This document shows, in pieces, positions 32,518-40,818 of a stretch of DNA of 64,000 nucleotides (position 1 is its first letter; the number at the start of each line of letters is the position of its first letter). The notes under the pieces were generated by a model that was not told the DNA's origin, did no database searches, and worked only from the letters and a program-made list of their open reading frames with translations. Source of the DNA: Phytoactinopolyspora mesophila (GTDB lineage: Bacteria > Actinomycetota > Actinomycetes > Jiangellales > Jiangellaceae); assembly GCF_010122465.1 (NCBI RefSeq), contig NZ_WLZY01000002.1, positions 323,076 to 387,075 of the forward strand, given 5' to 3'. A program made the position numbers and the translations under genes.

Positions 32518-35295
32518 TCAGGACTCGCCGCCCGCCTCTTCAGCGGTGGTGGCGTTCACATCTTCGAGCTTGTACTGCTCCTGCGCCTTCTTCACGACGT
32601 CCCAGCTGATCTCGCCACGCCGGGCAAGAAGCGTGAGCACGTTCACCACGATCGACTGCGCGTCCACCTTGAAGTGCCGGCGCAGCGCCGCACGGGTGTC
32701 GGACATGCCGAAGCCGTCAGTGCCCAGCGACGCCCAGTCGCTCGGGACATACGGCGCGATCTGGTCCTGTACGGCACGCATGTAATCGCTCACACCGACC
32801 ACCGGACCCTTGGTCTCGATCAGTCGCTGCGTGACATACGGCACCAGTGGCTCCTGGTCCGGGTTGAGCAGGTTCCACTCATCGGAGTTCAGCGCCTCGC
32901 GGCGGAGCTCGTTCCATGAGGTGACCGACCACACGTCGGCGGCGATCTGCCACTCGTCGGCCAGCCGCTGCTGTGCCTCGAGAGCCCAGTTCATCGCCAC
33001 GCCGGAGGCGAGGATCTGCGCGTGCGGCACCTTGTCGCCGGGCGCGACCTCCATGGGCTTGTAGAGGTACATGCCCTTGAGCAAGCCCTCCACATCGAGG
33101 TTCTCCGGCTCCGGCGGCTGCACGTAGGGCTCGTTGTAGACGGTCAGGTAGTAGAAGACGTTCTCCGCGTCTTCGCCGTACATCCGGCGCAGTCCGTCCT
33201 TGACGATGTGGCCGACCTCGAAGCCGTACGCCGGGTCGTAGTGCACGACGGCCGGGTTGGTGGCGGCGAGCAGGACCGAGTGGCCGTCCTCGTGTTGGAG
33301 GCCCTCACCGTTGAGCGTGGTCCGGCCGGCTGTTGCCCCCAGGACGAAGCCGCGGGCCATCTGGTCCGCCGCCGCCCAGAAGCCGTCGCCGGTGCGCTGG
33401 AACCCGAACATCGAGTAGAAGATGTAGATCGGGATCATGGGTTCGCTGTGGGTGGCGTACGACGTCGCCACAGCGGTCCACGACGCGACCGAGCCGGCCT
33501 CGTTGATGCCCTCGTGCAGGATCTGGCCGTCGGTGGCTTCCTTGTACGACAAGAACAGCTCGCGGTCCACCGAGGTGTAGTTCTGCCCGTGCGGCGAATA
33601 GATCTTCAGCGTGGGGAAGAGCGAATCCATGCCGAAGGTCCGGGCCTCGTCGGGGATGATCGGAACCAGCCGGGGCCCGATCTCCTTGTCCTTGAGGAGG
33701 TCCTTGAGGAGCCGGACGAAGGCCATGGTGGTGGCGATGGCCTGCTTGCCGGAGCCGCGCTGGGCGACCTCGTAGACCTTGTCGCCAGGCAGCACCAGGG
33801 GCTTGGCCGCGGTGCGCCGCTCGGGGACGAATCCGCCGAGCTTGGACCGGCGATCCATCATGTACGCGTGCTCGTCGGAGTCCTTGCCCGGATGGAAGTA
33901 CGGGGGGTTGTAGACGTCCTCGAGCTGGGAGTCGGGGATCTCCATGTAGAGGCGGTCGCGGAAGAGCTTGAGGTCGTCGCCGGTCAGCTTCTTCATCTGG
34001 TGCGTCGCGTTGCGGGACTCGAAGTGCGAACCCAGCGTCCAGCCCTTGATGGTCTTGGCGAGGATGACGGTGGGCTGTCCGGTGTGCTCGGTCGCTGCCC
34101 GGTACGCCGCGTAGAGCTTCTGGTAGTCGTGGCCGCCGCGCTTGAGGCCCCAGATCTCGTCGTCGCTGAGACGCTCGACCATCTTGGCGGTGCGTTCGTC
34201 ACGGCCGAAGAAGTGCTCGCGTACGTAAGCGCCGGACTCGGCCTTGTACGTCTGGTAGTCGCCGTCAGGGGTGGCGTTCATGAGGTTGACCAGCGCGCCG
34301 TCGGTGTCCTGAGCGAGCAGCGGGTCCCACTCGCGGCCCCAGATGACCTTGATCACATTCCATCCGGCGCCCCGGAACAGCGCCTCCATCTCCTGGATGA
34401 TCTTGCCGTTTCCGCGGACGGGGCCGTCGAGACGCTGCAGGTTGCAGTTGACCACGAAGGTCAGGTTGTCGAGTTCTTCGCGGGCTGCCGCACCGATGGC
34501 TCCGATGGTTTCCGGCTCGTCCATCTCGCCGTCACCAAGGTAGGCCCACACGTGCTGCTGGCTGGTGTCGCGGATGCCACGGTTGTGCAGGTACCGATTG
34601 AAGCGTGCCTGATAGATGGCATTGATGGGGCCCAGGCCCATCGACACGGTGGGGAACTCCCAGAAGTCCGGCATCAGCCGTGGATGCGGATACGACGGAA
34701 GCCCGCCGCCGAAGCCGGCATGGGAGAGTTCCTGACGGAATCCGTCGAGGCGGTCCTCACCGAGGCGGCCTTCCAGATACGCGCGCGCGTACATCCCGGG
34801 CGAGGCGTGGCCTTGGAAGAAGATCTGGTCGCCGCCGCCGGGATGGTCCTTGCCGCGGAAGAAATGGTTGAAGCCGACCTCGTACAGGCTGGCCGACGAC
34901 GCGTAGGTGGAGATGTGCCCGCCGACGCCGACGCCCGGGCGCTGCGCCCGCTGCACCATCATGGCGGCATTCCACCGGACGTATGCGCGGATGCGGCGCT
35001 CGACGAACTCGTCGCCCGGGAACTCCGGCTCCGACTCCGGCGGAATGGTGTTGATGTAATCGGTGTTCCGCAGGCTAGGGACGCCGACCTGCCGCTCGCC
35101 GGCGCGCTCGAGCAACCTGAGCATCAGATACCGGGCTCGGTGCTTTCCGCCGTGTTCAATGGCGGCGTCCAACGAGTCCAGCCACTCCTGCGTCTCCTCC
35201 GTGTCGGCATCAGGAAGCTGACTGGGGAGGCCGTTGATGATGATCGGGGAGCGGTCTGCCACGACGATCCCTTCGAGGTCGGTCAGCGTCGGCAC
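32518..35295 (-). CDS. aceE: Pyruvate dehydrogenase E1 component, homodimeric type
   Basis: 925 residues, the normal size of homodimeric E1. Thiamine diphosphate site [13 protein letters not shown] followed by [17 protein letters not shown] at about residues 250-300; [20 protein letters not shown] and [14 protein letters not shown] are AceE signatures. Decarboxylates pyruvate and passes acetyl to lipoyl-E2. No E2 or E3 gene is adjacent, as usual in actinobacteria. The divergent DUF3052 and peroxiredoxin genes are common neighbours of actinobacterial aceE. The 758-codon open frame on the other strand is a shadow of this gene. Confidence 0.96.
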   Translation of the reverse strand: MPTLTDLEGIVVADRSPIIINGLPSQLPDADTEETQEWLDSLDAAIEHGGKHRARYLMLRLLERAGERQVGVPSLRNTDYINTIPPESEPEFPGDEFVERRIRAYVRWNAAMMVQRAQRPGVGVGGHISTYASSASLYEVGFNHFFRGKDHPGGGDQIFFQGHASPGMYARAYLEGRLGEDRLDGFRQELSHAGFGGGLPSYPHPRLMPDFWEFPTVSMGLGPINAIYQARFNRYLHNRGIRDTSQQHVWAYLGDGEMDEPETIGAIGAAAREELDNLTFVVNCNLQRLDGPVRGNGKIIQEMEALFRGAGWNVIKVIWGREWDPLLAQDTDGALVNLMNATPDGDYQTYKAESGAYVREHFFGRDERTAKMVERLSDDEIWGLKRGGHDYQKLYAAYRAATEHTGQPTVILAKTIKGWTLGSHFESRNATHQMKKLTGDDLKLFRDRLYMEIPDSQLEDVYNPPYFHPGKDSDEHAYMMDRRSKLGGFVPERRTAAKPLVLPGDKVYEVAQRGSGKQAIATTMAFVRLLKDLLKDKEIGPRLVPIIPDEARTFGMDSLFPTLKIYSPHGQNYTSVDRELFLSYKEATDGQILHEGINEAGSVASWTAVATSYATHSEPMIPIYIFYSMFGFQRTGDGFWAAADQMARGFVLGATAGRTTLNGEGLQHEDGHSVLLAATNPAVVHYDPAYGFEVGHIVKDGLRRMYGEDAENVFYYLTVYNEPYVQPPEPENLDVEGLLKGMYLYKPMEVAPGDKVPHAQILASGVAMNWALEAQQRLADEWQIAADVWSVTSWNELRREALNSDEWNLLNPDQEPLVPYVTQRLIETKGPVVGVSDYMRAVQDQIAPYVPSDWASLGTDGFGMSDTRAALRRHFKVDAQSIVVNVLTLLARRGEISWDVVKKAQEQYKLEDVNATTAEEAGGES

Positions 35296-35569
35296 TGAGT
35301 TCCAGGCCGCGCCTCAAATGTTCAGGGTCACTGGTATTCACGTCCTATCCTGCTCGCTCTGTCGCCGTTCGTCACCATCGGGGTAGGTACTGGGCCACTT
35401 ATCAGGCCTCCCGGTGCGCCTGTTGCGGGGTCGGCATGCCAGGCTGTACACATGCTTTGTGCTCGAACCTTTCGGCGGGTTCACTTGCGCAATTGGGCGT
35501 CCTTGGGTGGACTACGTGGCGGAGGGTGGTCCGCATGGGGCGGATCACACGATGTGAGGAGGACAATCG

Positions 35570-35992
35570 GTGGGCCAGACCGCGGGCCAGTCGGCTCAAG
35601 GCGACGGGCCGGCCAGCAGGCTTGGGTTCCGTGCGGGAGAAATCGTTCAAGAGCTCGGCTGGGACGAGGACTGCGATGATGATCTGCGGATCGATATCGA
35701 GGACACGACCGGCAACGAGCTCATCGATCAGGGCAGCGGCGAGGTCGCAGACGCTGTTCTGCAATGGTGGCGTGACGACGATGGCGACCTCACGGATGCC
35801 TTAGTCGACGCCGTCACAGAGCTGGTTCCTGGCGGCGTGGTGTGGCTGCTGACTCCGAAGGTTGGACGGAACGGGCACGTGGATCCCAGCGACGTGGCTG
35901 ACGCCGCGCTGACTGCAGGGTTGTCGACCACCACCACAGTCGCGGTGACTGAGGAATGGTCTGGAACCAAGCTTGTCGCACCTAAGGGCTAA
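35570..35992 (+). CDS. DUF3052 family protein
   Basis: 140 residues from a GTG with GAGGAGG about six bases upstream. GFRAGEIVQELGWDEDCDDD and the C-terminal part VVWLLTPKVGRNGHVDPSDV mark DUF3052, an actinobacterial family often next to aceE. Very acidic N-terminal half. Function unknown; conserved proximity to pyruvate dehydrogenase and peroxiredoxin genes suggests a linked role. The 274 bp between it and aceE must hold both divergent promoters; no clear boxes were read. Confidence 0.88.
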   Translation: MGQTAGQSAQGDGPASRLGFRAGEIVQELGWDEDCDDDLRIDIEDTTGNELIDQGSGEVADAVLQWWRDDDGDLTDALVDAVTELVPGGVVWLLTPKVGRNGHVDPSDVADAALTAGLSTTTTVAVTEEWSGTKLVAPKG

Positions 35993-36001
35993 TCTGACCG
36001 G

Positions 36002-36463
36002 ATGAGTTTGATCGGCGAGTTGGCCCCGGATTTTGATCTGAAGGATCAGCATGGCTCGGGATGGCGGCTCTCGGCGCACCATGGCCGGCCGGTTGTCCTG
36101 GTGTTCTACCCGTTTGCTTTTACGGGTGTGTGTACCGGAGAGCTACATGAGCTGCGAGACGATTTCGTTCCATCTGTTGCCGACACCGTTGAGGTCGTCG
36201 GGTTGTCGTGCGACTCCATGTTCGCGCTGCGGGTGTTCTCCGAGAACGAAGCGCTGAATTTCCCGTTGTTGTCGGATTTTTGGCCACATGGGGAGGTCGC
36301 TTCGGCGTACGGTGTCTTCGATGAGGAACGCGGCTGTGCCCGGCGCGGCACGTTTCTCATCGACGCCGACGGCGTCGTGAGGTGGAGCGTGGTCAACAAC
36401 GGCCCGGTCGCACGCAACGTCGAGGAGTACCGGCGCGCGCTGAGAGAGTTGACAGCGGCGTGA
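36002..36463 (+). CDS. AhpE-type peroxiredoxin
   Basis: 153 residues. Thioredoxin fold; the peroxidatic cysteine is Cys44 in FYPFAFTGVCTGEL, which gives the required Pro, Thr41 and Cys. The downstream GLSCDSMFALRVFSENEALNFPLLSDF matches AhpE from mycobacteria, a one-cysteine peroxiredoxin that reduces peroxides and peroxynitrite using mycothiol or mycoredoxin. Cys70 is another candidate resolving residue. Ten bases after the DUF3052 stop and likely co-transcribed. Confidence 0.92.
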   Translation: MSLIGELAPDFDLKDQHGSGWRLSAHHGRPVVLVFYPFAFTGVCTGELHELRDDFVPSVADTVEVVGLSCDSMFALRVFSENEALNFPLLSDFWPHGEVASAYGVFDEERGCARRGTFLIDADGVVRWSVVNNGPVARNVEEYRRALRELTAA

Positions 36464-38801
36464 GAGCGAACGGGAGGAGGTGCCATGCCCTGTTACCGCT
36501 GTGGTGCCCGGGAGGCTGATCCGGCCCGTGGGGCCCGCCTGTGGGTGCGTGCCGTAAGGTCCGACGTCCAGGTGCTTGTGTGCCCTGACTGCCAGCAGAG
36601 CAGTAGTTGGTCGACCGAGGTTGATCACTGCTCGGCCTGTAACGGCACCAATCTGGTCCGGCGTCTTGGGCAGACCGTCTGCCGTTCGTGCGAGTCGTCG
36701 GCCACCGCGGAGTTCCTCGCAGTGGAGAGCACCATGGACCGCGGCATCGCCGTCGGTGCCGCGCCGGGCAAACACCGGCGCCCGGACGACGGCCGAGACC
36801 TGACGGCCGAGGTCGCCACCGCGCTGGACCGGGTCCTGGGCCGGCACGCCAAACGGCCGCCGGAAGACGGCGATGCGGGAGCGGAGTTTCCCGCCCCAGA
36901 ACCCATGCAGTACGGGGATCATCAAGACTCCTCGCCCGGTTCCCGGGCCGGCCCACCGCGGTCCGGTTCCGAACCGGGGCAGGGACGGGGCCGGCAGCCG
37001 GACGACAAGCGGAACAAGGGTGCACGGTTCCGCCGGAACCGGCAACGGTAATCGGAACCGCCCAGCTCGGATTGGCCGCTCCACCCGAAGCTTCGTGGCC
37101 TCCCGTAACGCTTGCAGCCTCATTGGAGGTCCGGAGCGTTACGCCAGGCCACGAACCTCCGCGTCGGCCCGGTGAATCGACTGGGTATGGTGGTAGCGGT
37201 CTGGACGGCAGTACAGACGCGGGCGCATAGCTCAGTGGAAGAGCACTGGTCTTACAAACCAGGGGTCGCTGGTTCGAACCCAGCTGCGCCCACTTACGAA
37301 TATGGTCGTCACCTGCGGTGATGCCTTCTCCGCGGCCGTGGTCGGCGGTATTGAACTCCGCTGGGGAGCCCGCGGGGAGCCCGGACGTCGCTCGTGGTGT
37401 CCGCGGGACCACTGTGGCGGCCGCTTCGGCAGCCTCTTTGTCGACGTCTTCGAAGACGCTCGTGTAGGTGTCGCGAGTCAGCGCGCCAGACGAATGGCGG
37501 AGCCGCGCCTGGATGATCTTCATGTCGAGTTTGGCCGCGTGCATGATTGATGCGGCAGAGTGGCGAAGGTCGTGTAAGCGGATAGGTGGCAGGCCCGAAG
37601 CGAACGCGAGCTGCTCGAACTCGTCAGTCACATTGGCGGGAATCAGCGGTTTGCCGTCATCTTGGGTGAAAACGTAGAGTGTCTCGACCCAGTCGCGTCC
37701 CAGTCGTAGGCGCAGCGCATCCTGCGAGGCGAGGTGACGCTTGAGTACCTCGATGGTGCCGGAGTCGAGGGCTATGGGTGCATCGGAGGCCTCTGTCTTG
37801 GGTTCGCCCTCGATGGTCTCCCAATCCGATTGTGTGATCTGCCATGCAACCGTTAGGGTCCCGGCGTCTAGGTCGAGATCCTGCCTGCGGACACCGCATG
37901 CTTCTCCGCGGCGCAGCCCTGTGAACGCTGTCAGGTGGTACAGGGCGTACAACGGGTGACCCGTCGCGTGGTCCAGGAAGTGGCCGACTTGGGCAGGTGT
38001 CCACACCATCACAGGGGAGGGGCGCGCGGAGGTGTCGTGCCAGACGGCGAACTCGTCTACCTTGCGGCCGGTCGCTCGCGCGGTCGCCAGGCGCCGCTCG
38101 AATTGGGCCGACCACTGCCGGACCCTGGCGTCCGTCCACGTTCGTCCCTTCGGAGATTTTCCCGAGGGGAGCTTGACCAGTTTTGCCACGTTCACTTCGA
38201 CAATGCTCTCTCGCTGAAGGTCGCCAAGGAAGACCCGGAGAGTCGCGCGGATCCTCTGCTTGCCCGCTGGGCCAACGGTTCGCCCCTTTTTCCTGCCTGC
38301 GCGGATCGCCTCGTTGCGCGCGTCGATGGCGGCGAACATCTGGTCGACATCGCGCTTACGTAGCTTGTCTGGTGCGATTCGCCCCAGATGAGGCTTGATG
38401 TGGTTCTTTCCGTGGCTGGCGTAAGTGTTGCGGGTGGTCTTGCGGAGATCGGATTTGCCGGCCAGCCAGGCGTCGAACTCTTCTGCCAAGTTCGACTTCC
38501 GGGCGACATCTACACCTTTGCGGACTTTTGACAGGACTTCGTCCTCCGCGTCCTTCGCGGCCGTGCGTGTGGGGAATCCGCCGCGGCGGATCTTTCGACG
38601 ACGCGTCGCGGGCAGTCCATCCGGGCCAAACACTGGCCGTCCGTCTGTGTCTAACAGTGGCTCTGGGTCTAGCTCCACCTGGAAATACCAACGCCCGTGG
38701 GTCTTGCTGTACGAGCCGTCGTCGCGTCTCAGATCCGGGCACTGACTTCCCAGTTCGCGACCGCCTTCGTCCTTGCACTTGCAGCGTTTGTACGTGCTCA
38801 C
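36393..38801 (-). CDS. Tyrosine-type site-specific integrase, frame fused through attL into host DNA
   Basis: The start is a GTG at 38801 with GGAGG six bases upstream. Residues 1-503 come from the element: zinc-knuckle-like KRCKCKDEGG at the N-terminus, SAM-like core-binding domain about 110-230, catalytic domain with TGLRRGE (Arg, about 295), HDLRHSAASIM (about 407) and the nucleophile Tyr at about 445 in RDTYTSVF. No stop codon occurs before the tRNA: residues 504-527 are antisense to tRNA-Val (GSNQRPLVCKTSALPLSYAP) and about 275 more residues are antisense to host DNA including the zinc-ribbon gene, ending at 36393. The last part is almost certainly not native; the protein as evolved ends at or near the attachment site. 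Confidence 0.85.
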   Translation of the reverse strand: MSTYKRCKCKDEGGRELGSQCPDLRRDDGSYSKTHGRWYFQVELDPEPLLDTDGRPVFGPDGLPATRRRKIRRGGFPTRTAAKDAEDEVLSKVRKGVDVARKSNLAEEFDAWLAGKSDLRKTTRNTYASHGKNHIKPHLGRIAPDKLRKRDVDQMFAAIDARNEAIRAGRKKGRTVGPAGKQRIRATLRVFLGDLQRESIVEVNVAKLVKLPSGKSPKGRTWTDARVRQWSAQFERRLATARATGRKVDEFAVWHDTSARPSPVMVWTPAQVGHFLDHATGHPLYALYHLTAFTGLRRGEACGVRRQDLDLDAGTLTVAWQITQSDWETIEGEPKTEASDAPIALDSGTIEVLKRHLASQDALRLRLGRDWVETLYVFTQDDGKPLIPANVTDEFEQLAFASGLPPIRLHDLRHSAASIMHAAKLDMKIIQARLRHSSGALTRDTYTSVFEDVDKEAAEAAATVVPRTPRATSGLPAGSPAEFNTADHGRGEGITAGDDHIRKWAQLGSNQRPLVCKTSALPLSYAPASVLPSRPLPPYPVDSPGRRGGSWPGVTLRTSNEAASVTGGHEASGGAANPSWAVPITVAGSGGTVHPCSACRPAAGPVPAPVRNRTAVGRPGNRARSLDDPRTAWVLGRETPLPHRRLPAAVWRAGPGPGPARWRPRPSGLGRRPGAGVCPARHRRRCRGPWCSPLRGTPRWPTTRTNGRRSAQDAGPDWCRYRPSSDQPRSTNYCSAGSQGTQAPGRRTLRHAPTGGPHGPDQPPGHHSGNRAWHLLPFALTPLSTLSARAGTPRRCVRPGRC
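36485..37051 (+). CDS. Zinc-ribbon protein with charged disordered tail
   Basis: 188 residues with GGGAGGAGG before the ATG. Four CxxC knuckles: Cys3/6, Cys33/36, Cys49/52 and Cys66/69, making two zinc-ribbon units. From about residue 95 on the sequence is Pro, Gly, Arg and Asp rich (EPGQGRGRQPDDKRNKGARF) and probably disordered. Nucleic-acid or protein binding is likely but no specific function is recognised. It is the last host gene before the tRNA and is overlapped on the other strand by the extended integrase frame. Confidence 0.7.
   Translation: MPCYRCGAREADPARGARLWVRAVRSDVQVLVCPDCQQSSSWSTEVDHCSACNGTNLVRRLGQTVCRSCESSATAEFLAVESTMDRGIAVGAAPGKHRRPDDGRDLTAEVATALDRVLGRHAKRPPEDGDAGAEFPAPEPMQYGDHQDSSPGSRAGPPRSGSEPGQGRGRQPDDKRNKGARFRRNRQR
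37092..37155. repeat. Imperfect 21-bp inverted repeat just upstream of tRNA-Val
   Basis: TTCGTGGCCTCCCGTAACGC plus T (37092-37112) and its inverted copy at 37135-37155 match in 19 of 21 positions, with a 22-nt loop. It follows the zinc-ribbon gene by 40 bp and ends 65 bp before the tRNA. It may be a terminator for the upstream operon; a role in integrase binding is conceivable but such sites normally lie on the element side. Confidence 0.65.
37221..37292 (+). tRNA. tRNA-Val (anticodon TAC)
   Basis: 72-nt cloverleaf: acceptor GGGCGCA pairs with TGCGCCC, D arm GCTC...GAGC, anticodon stem CTGGT/ACCAG with loop CTTACAA (anticodon TAC), T arm GCTGG-TTCGAAC-CCAGC, discriminator A; CCA is not encoded. 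The gene is complete and ends directly at the element boundary, so its 3-prime part probably doubles as the attachment site (attL) for the integrase encoded next door. Confidence 0.97.
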
Positions 38802-39017
38802 TTGCCCTCCTCGCCTTTGGGGCTCGCGGCTCGCGGGTCCCCGCACCGGCCGGGAGACGTCGCAGGGCGCACACATGCTCTGGTCTAGGCCCCTGGAAGG
38901 TACGCGGCGCGGGAGGTCAGTCGTGAGTGGCGCTGCGGCGATTGCACCGGTGCATGTTCGGTCCCATGAAGCAATCGATCTCGCACAGGGAACTGGTTGA
39001 CAGCCGTGCTTATCCGG

Positions 39018-39227
39018 CTACTCCGGGCGTTTATGTCGCTCGGTGAGTTGGCTCGGGCGGTTCTGGTGCCAGGTCTTGATCGTTGACGGCCACCATAGGG
39101 GGCCGACTGCGGGTCGGAAGTCGGGATCAGGCATCTGGCCGCGGCTGAGATAAGTCCGTACGGTGCTTGGGGTAGTACCGATGTGTTCAGCGACCTCGGC
39201 GACGCTCCAGATTTCCTGTTCCGGCAC
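39018..39227 (-). CDS. Helix-turn-helix (excisionase/MerR-like) small protein
   Basis: 69 residues from a GTG. WSVAEVAEHIGTTPSTVRTY is a winged-helix HTH_17/Xis-type recognition motif, followed by LSRGQMPDPDF and the basic tail NRPSQLTERHKRPE. Position just upstream of the integrase on the same strand, within a mobile element, supports a role as recombination directionality factor. It could instead be a repressor of the neighbouring plus-strand operon. About 215 bp separate it from the integrase start. Confidence 0.75.
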   Translation of the reverse strand: MPEQEIWSVAEVAEHIGTTPSTVRTYLSRGQMPDPDFRPAVGPLWWPSTIKTWHQNRPSQLTERHKRPE

Positions 39228-39250
39228 GTGCCCAAGAATAGAGTGCAGCG

Positions 39251-39279
39251 TTGCGCCGTACGGCGGGTCGCCGTATAGT
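39251..39279 (+). promoter_or_regulatory. Promoter candidate for the plus-strand ICE regulatory operon
   Basis: TTGCGC (39251-39256) and TATAGT (39274-39279) separated by exactly 17 bp, containing the palindrome GCCGTACGGC. It reads toward the 52-residue gene at 39399. An overlapping palindrome is what one expects of an autoregulated element promoter. Confidence 0.5.
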
Positions 39280-39330
39280 CACTTGTGTTCGTCCTATTCG
39301 TTCGGATGTGACGGGCGACAAGTGAAGAGC

Positions 39331-39364
39331 GGGACCGCCCGGAGTTGGCGCTCCGAACGGTCCC
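39331..39364 (+). promoter_or_regulatory. Leader stem-loop upstream of the 52-residue gene
   Basis: GGGACCG pairs with CGGTCCC, with an inner stem CGGAG/CTCCG, in the presumed leader between the promoter at 39251 and the start at 39399. It may attenuate transcription or terminate the short distance between promoter and gene. Confidence 0.5.
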
Positions 39365-39398
39365 TTGATCCCCACCTGAGCTAGCAGGAGGAGACCCA

Positions 39399-39557
39399 AT
39401 GGGTACGGTATCTGACCCTGCCTGTCCCGGTATCGAGCCGAGCGAGGAACTCGTCGTACTGATGTGGCCGGACGGCAATCGGCGAGTGACGGTCGTCCCG
39501 GACCGCATGCGGCGAGGACGGTTGTTAGCCGAGGCGGTTGCCGATGTACACGGCTAG
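39399..39557 (+). CDS. Small protein of 52 residues
   Basis: ATG with AGGAGGAG seven bases upstream, one of the best ribosome sites in this region. The protein (MGTVSDPACPGIEPSEELVV at its start, ending LLAEAVADVHG) is acidic-then-basic with a core VVLMWPDGNRRVTVVPDRMR. No family is recognised. It overlaps the next gene by 14 bases and is probably translationally coupled to it; both precede the GntR gene in one operon. Confidence 0.6.
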   Translation: MGTVSDPACPGIEPSEELVVLMWPDGNRRVTVVPDRMRRGRLLAEAVADVHG

Positions 39558-39909
39558 GACATCTGGACAGGCCATTCGCGTTGTAGATCTGTCGATGGAC
39601 CTGGTCGCATACACGGAGCTGTATGACGGCGAAGACTTCCGTGGCGCGTTGGAGCGGCTCAAGCTGCAACCAATCGGCCGGATCTTCGCCACCATCGATG
39701 GTCGGCGCATGAGCGCATGTGAACCGATCCTGGAGGAGCTGTACTCCGGAGAGTTCGATGTCTACTTGGACTGGTTTCATCGCAAGGTTGTCGCGTGCTT
39801 CCTGGACGCCCGTGTCGTGTTTGACGGCGAGGACGCCGTGCGGGCCGCGGCGACAGCTTTGAACGCAGCTGCCGACAAGGCCGAGCAAGTATTCGCGGGG
39901 CGGTGGTAG
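39544..39909 (+). CDS. Unknown ICE protein, 121 residues
   Basis: Starts inside the end of the 52-residue gene (ATG at 39544). Composition is mixed alpha/beta: VVDLSMDLVAYTELYDG, RLKLQPIGRIFATIDGRRM, CEPILEELYSGEFDVYLDWF and a C-terminal Ala-rich helix AVRAAATALNAAADKAEQVF. No known domain is recognised. The stop overlaps the GTG of the GntR-type gene, so the two are probably co-expressed. Confidence 0.6.
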   Translation: MYTARTSGQAIRVVDLSMDLVAYTELYDGEDFRGALERLKLQPIGRIFATIDGRRMSACEPILEELYSGEFDVYLDWFHRKVVACFLDARVVFDGEDAVRAAATALNAAADKAEQVFAGRW

Positions 39910-40190
39910 CGGTGAATGAGGGCTTGCATCCGCTCGAACCTGATGCAGACACGCCTGGATATCTCTTCGTCCGGCTCGCCGGCGACGTTGAGAAGCAGAT
40001 CGCCCTGGGTGAGTTGTCTCCGGGCGCACGTCTGCCGGGGGAGGTGGCGCTCGCTGAGCAGTACGCGGTCTCGGTCAGTACTGTTCGGCGTGCGATGGAC
40101 GTGCTCGTTGAACGTGGGTTGATTGACGTCGTTCCTGCGAAGGGCCGGTTTGTCAGGCATCGTGCTGACCAGGCGGGGCCGGCGGGATGA
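39903..40190 (+). CDS. Short GntR family regulator (winged HTH only)
   Basis: 95 residues from the GTG at 39903 (GTG 39912 is an alternative). Only the DNA-binding domain is present: VRLAGDVEKQIALGELSPG, then RLPGEVALAEQYAVSVSTVR and RAMDVLVERGLIDVVPAKG, the standard GntR winged helix at about 20-85. There is no effector domain, a form usual in actinobacterial integrative elements (KorSA-like repressors are longer). Likely controls the ICE operon. Stop overlaps the next ATG (ATGA). Confidence 0.8.
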   Translation: MVAVNEGLHPLEPDADTPGYLFVRLAGDVEKQIALGELSPGARLPGEVALAEQYAVSVSTVRRAMDVLVERGLIDVVPAKGRFVRHRADQAGPAG

Positions 40191-40573
40191 GCACGACACG
40201 GCAGCGGTACGTGAGCTCAGCACAGTGGAACGGTCAGTACTGGTCGATTTCCTGTGCGGCGCCGCCGGTGGTGTCCACGGCCAGGAGCCTCGCGCGGTGT
40301 GCCGAGCGCCAGCGACACGCCCTGTCGGCGTCGCTCGGCATTCCGGCGGAGCAAGTTCGCATGGAGATTCGCCCTGTTCTGCCGGAGGCAGCACTCGAGC
40401 GCTTGAACAGGAGCAAAGAGCTGCGTGCAGCTGCGGCCTGGGCGAATCATGCCTCCGCGATTGAGGTTCGGGCTGCAGCACGGGCTCTGGTCGATCACGG
40501 ACTGTCATTGCGTGACATCGGTTGGCTTCTCGGCGTCTCATTCCAGCGTGTTCATCAGTTGATCAATTCCTGA
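40187..40573 (+). CDS. HicB-like antitoxin-type protein with C-terminal HTH
   Basis: 128 residues. The N-terminal half has the HicB beta-sheet pattern: QWNGQYWSISCAAPPVVSTA, then a helix with ARSLARCAERQRHALSASLG and IPAEQVRMEIRPVLP. The C-terminus is an Ala-rich helix and a helix-turn-helix ALVDHGLSLRDIGWLLGVSF plus QRVHQLI. Actinobacteria have many stand-alone HicB-type proteins of this build without a HicA partner, and none is seen here. Possibly a second DNA-binding regulator of the element. Coupled to the upstream gntR-like gene. Confidence 0.6.
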   Translation: MSTTRQRYVSSAQWNGQYWSISCAAPPVVSTARSLARCAERQRHALSASLGIPAEQVRMEIRPVLPEAALERLNRSKELRAAAAWANHASAIEVRAAARALVDHGLSLRDIGWLLGVSFQRVHQLINS

Positions 40574-40818
40574 TGGGGCTAGACGGCGCCCTTCTGGTGA
40601 GGGTCTCATCGTCCGGCGTCCGTGAAGAAGTGCCTTTGAACTGGGCTGATTCGTGCCGGTGAGCGTTTCGGTGAGTTCGTCGGTCAGAGCTTCGGCCAAC
40701 GGCTCGGTGATGAGTGTCGGCTGTGCTTTCGCAGCGTAGGTGATCGCGAGGCACGGGTGACGTGGGCGAGGTTCCGCCGCGACGGCCGTGTCCAAGGAGA
40801 CCTCCTGGGAGGTTCGGC

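Noticed and set aside
33022-35298. Long plus-strand open frame of 758 codons
   Set aside because: It is the antisense shadow of aceE, whose protein matches a known family over its full length; high GC makes such shadows common.
40574-40795. Minus-strand open frame of 85 codons before the 301-residue ICE gene
   Set aside because: It runs into the HicB-like gene and has no ribosome site or family match.
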